Assembly: GCA_910588935.1 (NCBI GenBank)
Contig: CAJUSM010000088.1
Span: 1-5,655, forward strand
DNA length: 5,655 nt
From: an uncultured Oscillospiraceae bacterium
GTDB lineage: Bacteria > Bacillota > Clostridia > Oscillospirales > Acutalibacteraceae
Reading direction: 5' to 3'
In this document: in pieces, positions 1-5,428 of the stretch
Numbering within the stretch: position 1 is the stretch's first letter
How the letters are laid out: each line of letters opens with the position of its first letter
Notes under the pieces: model-generated
Seen by the model: only the letters and a program-made list of their open reading frames with translations
Database searches by the model: none
What the model was told of the DNA's origin: nothing
Position numbers and translations under genes: made by a program

Positions 1-1
1 A

Positions 2-18
2 GGTCCCCGGTGGGGACC
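2..18. repeat. short perfect hairpin at the left edge
   Basis: GGTCCCC and GGGGACC form a perfect 7-bp GC-rich stem around a GGT loop. Neither strand has a T run next to it inside the window, so there is no sign of a terminator. It lies beyond the probable terminator of the methyltransferase cluster and may belong to the next transcription unit or to a repeat that begins outside the window. Its function is unknown. Confidence 0.4.
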
Positions 19-55
19 GTTCTGACCCGACCGAGCCGGCAGGCGAGACCCCATC

Positions 56-88
56 AAAAACAAAAAATAGTTCGGGATGAAATCCCGA
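56..88 (-). terminator. probable Rho-independent terminator of the methyltransferase cluster
   Basis: Read on the minus strand, TCGGGAT-TTC-ATCCCGA (88 down to 72) is a perfect 7-bp stem with a 3-nt loop. A 4-nt spacer follows, then T6-G-T5 (67 down to 56). It lies about 115 bp past the stop codon of the RACo-like gene, which is the last gene of the minus-strand cluster. The spacer between stem and T tract makes it weaker than a textbook terminator. The stretch from 89 to 202 between gene and terminator shows no other feature. Confidence 0.6.
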
Positions 89-202
89 CCATCCTGCAGC
101 CTAACGAAATCTTTCCACTTTCCCTTATAAAATCCTCGTTTCGGACAGTCCCGCATTTTAGATCTGCAGAAATCAAAGGGCGCTTTTTCTCAATGCGTCT
201 AC

Positions 203-1393
203 TTACAATCGAGAATTCCCCGCTGACTCATTGGCTTCAAAGAGCATGTTTTCTACATAGCGGTCATTGAATTGCGGATTTCCCCCCAGATTGACATGTG
301 TGCTAAGCTGGGCAATCCGCCTCAGCTCATGCTCCATCGCCCCGGTCTCGTCAACCAGTCCCAGTGCCAACCCGGCAGCTACAGCGTCAATCAGACCGGA
401 GCCGCAGACCCCTACCGGCGGGGCCCGGCCTATGGTATGAATTTGCAGCGTTTCCTTTTCCACTTCAACCCCGTCAATCGCGCCGTCTATACTTGGGCAG
501 CCGCAGGATATTCCCGCCCCTTCAAAGGCCGGTCCCGCGGCTGTTGAGGTTACATATAGCGCTCCCTCCTTCCATAAAGCTATCTCCCCATTGGTACCCA
601 AGTCGCATAGCAATGAGATCTCTGGGCTTTGGCACATTCCGCTGGCCAGAACAGCGCAGGTTATGTCCGCCCCTACAAAAGCGTTTATGCAGGGAGGCAG
701 ATACGCCTTGGCCTGGAAAAACCGCGTCTCAAAGCCAAACAAAGTATCCGCCTGAAAGGGCGCGGTACCAAGGCTCTCTGGCGAGAGACCACACAGCAGG
801 TACAGCATGGTAGTGTTTCCGGTTATGATAAGCCCATCTAGCTCTTCGCCATGGAGCGCGCATTCCAGAAGACTGCGGATTCTTTCCTCTGCCTGTGTTT
901 GCAGGGCTTGAAGTCTTCCGTTCATTGCCGCGTCAATCCGTCCCATTACGTCTCCGGCTTCAGCTACCTGGGGGTTTGTGCCCGCGGCTGAGCCTATACA
1001 GGCTCCTGATATTAGGTCGTATGCCTTTACGGCAATGGTTGTGGTCCCCAAATCCACCGCCGCCCCCAGGCGGCCCGGCATAGGGCTCTTGGGCTCGATT
1101 TTCATCCAGCTTTCTGTTTCCACTTGCATTTTGCCCTCTTCTGGCAGAGCGGCTCTGGCGTCCCCCAAAATTACGGCTTGACAGCAAAGGCGTTTTTGAA
1201 GCTCTCTTTCCCGGGCATTGGGAGGCGAGACTTGGCCGGAAAGCTCTACCGCGCACTTCCCACATAGGCCTCTGCCCCCGCAGGGGCGCGGGAGGGCCAC
1301 ACCCGCTTCTTTCAGAAGCTGATCCAGCAAGGTTGGCTTATGAAACCGGACTCTATGCTCCCTGCCGCTTTTTTGTATGGTAAGCTCAAACAT
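203..1393 (-). CDS. RACo-like corrinoid activation protein (2Fe-2S ferredoxin + ASKHA ATPase) with internal deletion
   Basis: RACo-type proteins use ATP and a 2Fe-2S cluster to re-reduce inactive Co(II) corrinoid proteins to Co(I). The N-terminal ferredoxin domain (residues 1-90) shows C38-x5-C44-x2-C47 and C70/C71, which fits cluster ligation. The ASKHA part starts near residue 108, with phosphate-loop motifs DLGTTTIAV (114-122) and DLGTNGE (264-270), plus TGNTTM (191-196) and VCGSGLIDAVAAG (329-341). The protein has 396 residues, whereas relatives without the extra linker domain usually have about 500 or more. After GLVDETGAM (345-353) the sequence jumps to HELRRIAQLSTHVNLG and FNDRYVENMLF, which resembles the extreme C-terminus of the family. 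The expected DIRxxQxAKxAI helix and LAGGFG adenosine motif between them are absent. An in-frame internal deletion near 325-340 is inferred, so the product is probably inactive. The ATG at 1391-1393 has GGAGG at 1400-1404 and overlaps the DUF2284 gene by 8 bp, which suggests translational coupling. Confidence 0.85.
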   Translation of the reverse strand: MFELTIQKSGREHRVRFHKPTLLDQLLKEAGVALPRPCGGRGLCGKCAVELSGQVSPPNARERELQKRLCCQAVILGDARAALPEEGKMQVETESWMKIEPKSPMPGRLGAAVDLGTTTIAVKAYDLISGACIGSAAGTNPQVAEAGDVMGRIDAAMNGRLQALQTQAEERIRSLLECALHGEELDGLIITGNTTMLYLLCGLSPESLGTAPFQADTLFGFETRFFQAKAYLPPCINAFVGADITCAVLASGMCQSPEISLLCDLGTNGEIALWKEGALYVTSTAAGPAFEGAGISCGCPSIDGAIDGVEVEKETLQIHTIGRAPPVGVCGSGLIDAVAAGLALGLVDETGAMEHELRRIAQLSTHVNLGGNPQFNDRYVENMLFEANESAGNSRL

Positions 1394-1943
1394 CCTGATC
1401 CTCCGAAAATAGTATCATACTGAAAAAAGTTACGGTATCTTGGCCGTTTATATAGCTTAACCCCGCATTTTTCGCCGTATGAAATACATCGATTCCGTAT
1501 GCTTCTAGGGAGGACAGGGCCTCATTGGGAAAACGGCAGGGCGAACCGTCGGCTTTTGCACATTTCTTGCAATACCGGCAGCCCCCGGCAATAAGATGCA
1601 GCCTTTCCCCAGGCGGCTTTGCCTCTAGCCGGCGGCCAATCTCCCGGCTTATTTCGCAGTGCCGGGCCTCGCTTTCCATCATACCCTCCACATCAAAGCT
1701 GTCTTCAAGCTGAAATACAGTTTGATACAACAGGGCATAGTCGTACCTATTGAGCTGTTCTATTAGCTCCTCGATCTCTCCGATATCCGGCGGACACATC
1801 CAGCAGCGCCCGTACATCCCACAGCTATTGGCCCTGCAGGCCTCCCGAAACTCTGGAGAAGATACAATTTGGCCTCTGGATATAACCGCGGCCTGACCAG
1901 CGCCCAGCCCTTGGGCCGCCCTGATCAGCTCAATATGTTCCAT
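1386..1943 (-). CDS. DUF2284 cysteine-rich putative metal-binding protein
   Basis: The 185-residue product matches the DUF2284 pattern (predicted metal-binding proteins of unknown function). The N-terminal half has C36, C41, C47 and C50 within RANSCGMYGRCWMCPPDIG. The second half has a ferredoxin-like C122-x2-C125-x2-C128-x7-C136 in GGCRYCKKCAKADGSPCRFP. Nine cysteines in a small soluble protein suggest Fe-S cluster binding; this is inference. There is no signal peptide or membrane segment. The frame stays open 11 codons further upstream, but the ATG at 1943 is chosen because AGGAGA sits 4 nt before it and the sequence MEHIELIR begins there. The gene lies between the MtaA-like gene and the RACo-like gene, so a role in electron delivery to, or metal handling for, the corrinoid system is plausible but unproven. 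It shows no lesion. Confidence 0.85.
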   Translation of the reverse strand: MEHIELIRAAQGLGAGQAAVISRGQIVSSPEFREACRANSCGMYGRCWMCPPDIGEIEELIEQLNRYDYALLYQTVFQLEDSFDVEGMMESEARHCEISREIGRRLEAKPPGERLHLIAGGCRYCKKCAKADGSPCRFPNEALSSLEAYGIDVFHTAKNAGLSYINGQDTVTFFSMILFSEDQDV

Positions 1944-1947
1944 ACAT

Positions 1948-1953
1948 TCTCCT
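1948..1953 (-). promoter_or_regulatory. ribosome binding site fixing the DUF2284 start
   Basis: AGGAGA on the minus strand, 4 nt before the ATG at 1943. An in-frame upstream start at 1976 would place this purine run inside the coding region, so the downstream ATG is preferred. Confidence 0.7.
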
Positions 1954-1964
1954 TTGCCACAGAG

Positions 1965-2005
1965 GACCGCGCCCAATAAATGTATTCATTAGGCGCGGCG
2001 CGGTC
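1965..2005 (-). other. intergenic GC-rich stem-loop between the MtaA-like and DUF2284 genes
   Basis: GACCGCGCC (1965-1973) and GGCGCGGTC (1997-2005) form a perfect 9-bp GC-rich stem around a 23-nt loop that contains AT-rich sequence. It fills most of the 65-bp gap between two operon genes. No T tract follows it on either strand, so it does not look like an intrinsic terminator. In the mRNA it starts 3 nt after the MtaA-like stop codon and ends 11 nt before the AGGAGA of the next gene. An RNA-processing or 3'-end-stabilising hairpin that separates expression of the two genes would fit. Confidence 0.55.
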
Positions 2006-2008
2006 AAC

Positions 2009-3007
2009 TCATTTTAAAAGCGCCTGGAAAAAGGCGTTTATGTTTTCCCAGCGGGTATGTGCGGGAATATCGCAGCCTGAGGAGGGAAGAAAATTTCCGT
2101 AGCTGCCACAGCAGGCCATCAACTCTTCCACCGCGTTTCGCATAGAGCTGGGACTGCCCCCTGCAAATTGGGCGGCGGGGTCAATATTCCCCATGCACAG
2201 CACATCCTGGGGGACGTTTTCCAATATCTCTTTCATGTTTACCGCGTTGCCAAAATGGTAGGCAATGGCGCCTTGAGAGAAAATATCCTTCAACATACTG
2301 GTAACAGAGCCCCCGCAATTATGGTAGATGATTCCAAAGGAATCATCCTGCAAAGCCTGAATAATGCGCTTTACATAAGGGATAGAGAACTCCCTTGCCA
2401 TTGCCGGATTCAGTACCCCGGTTAAGGGCTCTGCCATAAGTATCCCCGCGGCCCCGGCTTTTCTCATGGCTTTTCCGTATTCTATGAGGAAAGCGGCGGC
2501 TTTTTCCAGTACGATATGCACGGTTTCCGGCTCATCATAGCAGCTGTACATAATTTCTGTGACATCCATCAGCCTGCCAGCAAGAGAAAAGGGGCCGATC
2601 ATCCCCGCCAAAAGTGGTTTGGGGCCAAGCCTTTCCACAGCCCTGCGAACCCCCTCTATATAGATTCCAGTTCGGCCTGCGCCGGGGCGTGGAACCGAGA
2701 GGTTTCGGGCCTCAACTTCCCCAGGCACTAGCTGGCCGGATATCGCCGGGATATCCTCTGTTGTAAAGCGGACTTTCGCGCCAAAAGCCTCGGCCTCCAC
2801 AGAAAGATCCATTGGACTCATGGCAACAGGCGAAGGAGTGTTAAGCGCTACATATTCCATAGCCCTAGCTTGGAGCTCCGGGTCCTGGACCAGCGCCTCT
2901 ACCGTAACCCCCAGCTTTCCCGCTGCCGGAAAGCTTAAAATGGGCAGTCCAGGTTTCGGCCTGCTCTTTGCCGCCGCCCATAGGAAGTCCTTTATGTTTT
3001 GTATCAC
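2009..3007 (-). CDS. MtaA/CmuA-type URO-D-family cobalamin methyltransferase
   Basis: This 332-residue cytosolic protein has the uroporphyrinogen-decarboxylase fold as used by the MtaA/CmuA family, which moves methyl groups between a corrinoid protein and an acceptor. Visible family features are MDLSVEAEAFGAKVRF (66-81), GPFSLAGRLMDV (138-149), GNIDP (273-277), and the zinc-site pattern H229-x-C231 in YHNCGG with C312 in SSGCDIP. The length is normal for the family and no lesion is seen. The start is a GTG with AAGGAGG 5 nt upstream, and that ribosome binding site overlaps the stop codon of the corrinoid-protein gene (10-bp gap), so the two genes are probably translationally coupled. In methanogens MtaA methylates coenzyme M. 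In a Clostridia-like host the acceptor is more likely tetrahydrofolate or a related thiol, which is inference. A true uroporphyrinogen decarboxylase is unlikely because of the H-x-C...C zinc pattern and the context. Confidence 0.9.
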   Translation of the reverse strand: MIQNIKDFLWAAAKSRPKPGLPILSFPAAGKLGVTVEALVQDPELQARAMEYVALNTPSPVAMSPMDLSVEAEAFGAKVRFTTEDIPAISGQLVPGEVEARNLSVPRPGAGRTGIYIEGVRRAVERLGPKPLLAGMIGPFSLAGRLMDVTEIMYSCYDEPETVHIVLEKAAAFLIEYGKAMRKAGAAGILMAEPLTGVLNPAMAREFSIPYVKRIIQALQDDSFGIIYHNCGGSVTSMLKDIFSQGAIAYHFGNAVNMKEILENVPQDVLCMGNIDPAAQFAGGSPSSMRNAVEELMACCGSYGNFLPSSGCDIPAHTRWENINAFFQALLK

Positions 3008-3012
3008 GATTG

Positions 3013-3019
3013 CCTCCTT
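3013..3019 (-). promoter_or_regulatory. strong ribosome binding site for the GTG start of the MtaA-like gene
   Basis: AAGGAGG on the minus strand, 5 nt before the GTG at 3005-3007. It overlaps the TAA stop (3018-3020) of the upstream corrinoid-protein gene. The strength and spacing of this site decide for the GTG. Confidence 0.8.
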
Positions 3020-3646
3020 AGCCGCAAAGGCTAAGCGCCATATCAGCAGCGCTGGCAGCGTCTACCGTGTATGCGTCCGCCCCAATTTTTTTGCAATATT
3101 CCTCGTTTACAGGAGCGCCCCCTATCATAATTTTCACCTTATCCCGAATGCCTGCCGCCTCTGCCTCTTTTACCACGTCTTCCATAACATGCATAGTAGT
3201 TGTTAAAAGGGCCGAGCAGCAGATAATATTGCAGTGTTCCTCGATCGCGGTTTTTACATAGGTCTGGGGGGCCACATCGGTACCCAGGTCTATCACCTGG
3301 AAGCCCTTGCCCTCTAACATAATTTTTACCAGGTTCTTACCAATATCGTGGAGGCACCCTGCACAGTGCCAATACACACCCTTCCGGCAGGCGCCAGGCT
3401 AGAGCCTGCCAGCAAGGGCTTTAGTATCTCCAAGCTTTGGTTCATAGCCCGGGCCGCCATAAGCACCTCGGGCACAAACACCTGGTTGTGCTTAAACTAT
3501 TCCCCCACCGCGCTCATTCCAGACATAAGGCCTTCCTTTAAAATCTCTTGGGCGCTAATTCCTTCATCCAGCGCCTGCTGCACCAGCGCCTTTACAGCCT
3601 TAGCCTTGCCAGCCTCCAACTGGGCGGCAATGTCATGTAGAATCAT
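3018..3646 (-). pseudogene. methyltransferase cognate corrinoid protein, broken by a TAG and a 1-bp deletion
   Basis: This gene would encode the small corrinoid carrier (B12-binding_2 cap plus B12-binding domain) that shuttles the methyl group between the two methyltransferases. It starts at ATG 3644-3646 with AAAGGAG 7 nt upstream. Codons 1-49 give the helical cap (MILHDIAAQLEAGKAKAVKA... to SAVGE). Codon 50 is TAG (3497-3499), where relatives read GE-x-FK. The frame then continues FKHNQVFVPEVLMAARAM to VCIGTVQG. One base is missing at 3354/3355, so GAC-CTC-CAC reads G-CC-TCC-AC. This loses the Asp of the DxHxxG cobalamin motif and shifts the frame. The rest, from LHDIGKN (axial His) through SALLTTTM and IGGAPVNEEY to the TAA, lies in the other frame. 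Repaired, it is 209 residues, the usual size. Two independent lesions make this a probable pseudogene; sequencing error or TAG recoding are the alternatives. Confidence 0.9.
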
Positions 3647-3693
3647 TCCTGGTGCTCCTTTAGCATGTTTAAATTAATATTAGGAGCGAAAAC

Positions 3694-3722
3694 TTGAAAC
3701 CTGCCTGTGGACATGATATAAT
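3694..3722 (+). promoter_or_regulatory. near-consensus sigma-A promoter pointing antisense to the operon
   Basis: TTGAAA (3694-3699), a 17-bp spacer and TATAAT (3717-3722), with TGA directly before the -10 hexamer as in an extended -10 element. It lies in the 144-bp gap between the URO-D gene and the corrinoid pseudogene but points rightward, into the 3' end of the URO-D gene. No plausible plus-strand gene follows: the first ATG frame gives 25 codons without a ribosome binding site. A transcript would be antisense RNA. The gap is AT-rich and chance occurrence is possible. Confidence 0.45.
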
Positions 3723-3790
3723 GCAGACAATAAACGGCCGCCTTTGGGCTATGCTTTATCCTGTACACGCGGTTTCATCTTTCCACTGGG

Positions 3791-4852
3791 TTAACAATAA
3801 CTGCCCGCCTTCTTCGCCGCGTGGATAATGCGCTTCATGTTCTCTAAAGATACATCATCCGGCACAGAGTGGTCGGAGGAGAAAATATATCCGCCGTTTT
3901 GCTTGAGCACAGGGATCTTTTCGTTGATCTCCGCGATTACCGCTTCGGTATTAGGCCATTGCTGGGCATTAATTCCCCCGTGAAGTACCAGCTTATCGCC
4001 TACATCTCTCTTTATTCCTAAGGCGTCCATTCCCGCTTTTACTTCCAGAGGGTTCAGTGCATCCACGCCTGTTTCCAGCAGGTCCGGTATCAGTGTCATC
4101 ACATCCCCGCAGGAGTGGAGCTCCGCGAAAATTCCGTGGTTATGGGCCCAATCTACCGCCCGCTTGTGATAGGGCTTTAGCAGGTTGCGATACATATTGG
4201 GGGAAAAAAAGGTAGTACCCTTATATCCCATATCGTCCCACCAGAAAATCTGGTCAAAATGGTATCCCGCATCCCATATCCTTGTGTACAGTTCCTCACA
4301 ACGGCTAAGATAGGTTTCGAAGATATCCTCCACAAACTCTGGCTCTTCTACCATTGCAATTAGGGTTGTCTCTGTACCCATCATTCTGGCATGGGTAACG
4401 TCAAAGCCAAACCAAAAGTTGGCCCTAATCCACTGTCCCTCGGCCCGCCATTTGCCGTAGTTGTTTTTTAAATACTCCCAGGGAATGCGGTCGTCATCCA
4501 AGGTCATGCGGGACTTTGCAACCGCCCATTCCTCTGGAGTAGTTACTCGGTAGTCGATATTCTTGGGGGTAGACTGGGAGTTTTTAAAGTTTTTCACTGT
4601 TACGCCCCAGGGTGAGGTGGTAATAATATGCCTGTCTGTCTCCTCCACCACGGTCTCAGGAAAACGGGGGGAGATGTCTATGTTTATCTGCGCTACCTTG
4701 TCAATTCCAAAGTAATCGCACCAGTCGGTTCCCGCCGGCATCCCCGCCCTGTTCCAACGGCGCAGGGTGGTTTCCCAGGGGTCGTCGGTGATGGGAATGC
4801 GGTCGGCATCCCGGTGCTGAAATGTCCTCATAAAGCGTTCCCAAGTGGTCAT
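3791..4852 (-). CDS. URO-D-family methyltransferase, probable substrate-side component
   Basis: This 353-residue soluble protein has the uroporphyrinogen-decarboxylase fold. It opens with MTTWERFMRTFQHRDADRIP, the usual start of corrinoid-linked URO-D proteins. Other landmarks are FWFGFDVTHARMMG (146-159), WWDDMGYKG (204-212), ELHSCGDV with H246-x-C248 as a likely metal site, NPLEVKAGMD (267-276), LHGGINAQQW (290-299) and FSSDHSVPDDVS (324-335). The last motif has His where MtaA-type proteins have the third zinc-ligand Cys, which marks a different subfamily from the MtaA-like gene downstream. It is first in the operon, directly behind a good promoter, with GGAGG at 4860-4864, 7 nt before the ATG. 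By position it probably demethylates the growth substrate and loads the corrinoid protein; the substrate (a methoxylated or N-methylated compound) is unknown. Length and motifs look intact. True heme-pathway decarboxylase activity is unlikely. Confidence 0.88.
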   Translation of the reverse strand: MTTWERFMRTFQHRDADRIPITDDPWETTLRRWNRAGMPAGTDWCDYFGIDKVAQINIDISPRFPETVVEETDRHIITTSPWGVTVKNFKNSQSTPKNIDYRVTTPEEWAVAKSRMTLDDDRIPWEYLKNNYGKWRAEGQWIRANFWFGFDVTHARMMGTETTLIAMVEEPEFVEDIFETYLSRCEELYTRIWDAGYHFDQIFWWDDMGYKGTTFFSPNMYRNLLKPYHKRAVDWAHNHGIFAELHSCGDVMTLIPDLLETGVDALNPLEVKAGMDALGIKRDVGDKLVLHGGINAQQWPNTEAVIAEINEKIPVLKQNGGYIFSSDHSVPDDVSLENMKRIIHAAKKAGSYC

Positions 4853-4884
4853 GGCGTAGCCTCCTTTTTGCTTTCTGTGCTCCC

Positions 4885-4913
4885 ATCATATCAGCGAAAA
4901 AAGAGAAAGTCAA
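4885..4913 (-). promoter_or_regulatory. sigma-A promoter of the methyltransferase operon
   Basis: On the minus strand, TTGACT (4913-4908), a 17-bp spacer and TATGAT (4890-4885), preceded by TGA as in an extended -10. Transcription would begin near 4878, leaving a leader of about 25 nt with the GGAGG of the URO-D gene and no room for a riboswitch. The palindrome TGGCGCCA (4917-4924) lies 3 bp upstream of the -35 and could be an operator, but this is weak evidence. The inverted-repeat element begins about 66 bp further upstream. Confidence 0.72.
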
Positions 4914-4978
4914 TCTTGGCGCCAGGCGATGCTTACTTTTTGACAGATCACATCATTTTTTTGATATTCTTTTTTGCT

Positions 4979-5141
4979 TAGGGCTTGTTTGAAAATCAAA
5001 AAAAGCTGTCTTTTTGCCCATAAGCGGCCCTTTTCCGCGTTAAAAATCCTCGCCAATCGGAAGAGACTTGCGGTTTTTTCCTTGAAATGGACCTCTTCTA
5101 GGCAAAAATCTGTCATTTCTTCTATTTTCAAACAAGCTCTA
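4979..5141. mobile_element. 159-bp MITE-like palindromic element with TA flanks
   Basis: GGGCTTGTTTGAAAAT (4981-4996) and ATTTTCAAACAAGCTC (5124-5139) are 16-bp terminal inverted repeats with one mismatch. Both ends are flanked directly by TA (4979-4980 and 5140-5141), as expected for a TA target duplication of the IS630/Tc1-mariner kind. The inside is also an imperfect palindrome: TTTTTGCC (5011-5018) matches GGCAAAAA (5101-5108) at almost the same distance from each end, and weaker pairing continues inward. No transposase is encoded, so any movement would depend on an enzyme elsewhere. Small open frames on both strands carry mirrored ends (ACLKI... and ...IFKQAL) only because of the repeats and are not genes. 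It sits between the operon promoter and the ABC fragment. A transcribed structured repeat is an alternative reading. Confidence 0.72.
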
Positions 5142-5212
5142 GGCTTCACATTTTACACAAGGTTTGCTTTTCAAACTGGCCTGAAATAAAAGACCTATAA
5201 GGCGGAGTACCC

Positions 5213-5284
5213 ATGAGCGCAATTCAAATTGAAAACCTTATGCGTGACTATGGAGGCGGAAAGTGCGCCTTTTCTCTTGCATGA
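5213..5284 (+). pseudogene. N-terminal stub of an ABC-transporter ATP-binding protein
   Basis: ATG at 5213 follows a purine-rich GGCGGAG, 6 nt upstream. It reads MSAIQIENLMRDYGGGKCAF and then SLA before TGA at 5282-5284. MSAIQIENLxRDYGGGK is the typical first beta strand of bacterial ABC-2/drug-efflux ATPases (about 230-300 residues), which should continue to a Walker A GPNGAGKTT. No Walker A is found in any frame in the following 150 bases, so the body of the gene has been deleted or replaced after roughly codon 17-20. The start and ribosome binding site look genuine, which suggests a recent loss. It ends 144 bp from the convergent HxlR gene. The region between (5285-5428) holds only short hairpins and no recognisable gene. 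Confidence 0.6.
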
Positions 5285-5387
5285 ATCCTCGATTACCTCA
5301 AAAATTTTCGCTCTTTGCCAAAAGCTCTACGGTATACAGAAGTCCCAGGCGGGTTAGGGGGAGCCCCAACAAGCATTTTTGCGAAGC

Positions 5388-5415
5388 AAAAAGGGCAAGT
5401 GGTATACATTTGCCC
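5388..5415 (-). terminator. probable intrinsic terminator of the HxlR-family gene
   Basis: On the minus strand, GGGCAA and TTGCCC (5415-5393) pair as a 6-bp stem, extended by TG/CA after one A-C mismatch, with a TATAC loop. Five T residues follow immediately (5392-5388). It begins 13 bp past the HxlR stop codon. A second small hairpin, TTTTTGC-GAA-GCAAAAA (5376-5392), overlaps the T tract and could serve the opposite direction poorly. Confidence 0.65.
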
Positions 5416-5428
5416 AGCTTGCCGCCAA

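Noticed and set aside
2..88. CRISPR repeat or RNA gene at the left edge, based on strong hairpins
   Set aside because: Neither hairpin is repeated, there are no spacers, and no tRNA-like or rRNA-like core is present.
1..156. Minus-strand open frame from ATG 156 running off the left edge (MRDCPKRGFYKGKWKDF...)
   Set aside because: No ribosome binding site, no recognisable family, and it reads straight through the probable terminator at 56-88. Most likely a chance open frame.
3340..3365. Programmed -1 frameshift in the corrinoid-protein gene
   Set aside because: The sequence at the junction (CAG-GGT-GCC) is not slippery, no stimulatory structure is evident, and a -1 shift would put Cys instead of the conserved Asp. 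A simple deletion explains it better.
3018..3377. A separate 119-residue B12-binding protein starting at GTG 3377
   Set aside because: There is no ribosome binding site. The first nine residues are out-of-frame sequence, and the true frame continues upstream as the corrinoid-protein cap across a one-base deletion.
4910..5189. Two small open frames on opposite strands across the repeat (79 and 71 codons)
   Set aside because: Their matching ends (ACLKI and FKQAL) come from the terminal inverted repeats read on both strands. Neither has codon structure or family resemblance of its own.
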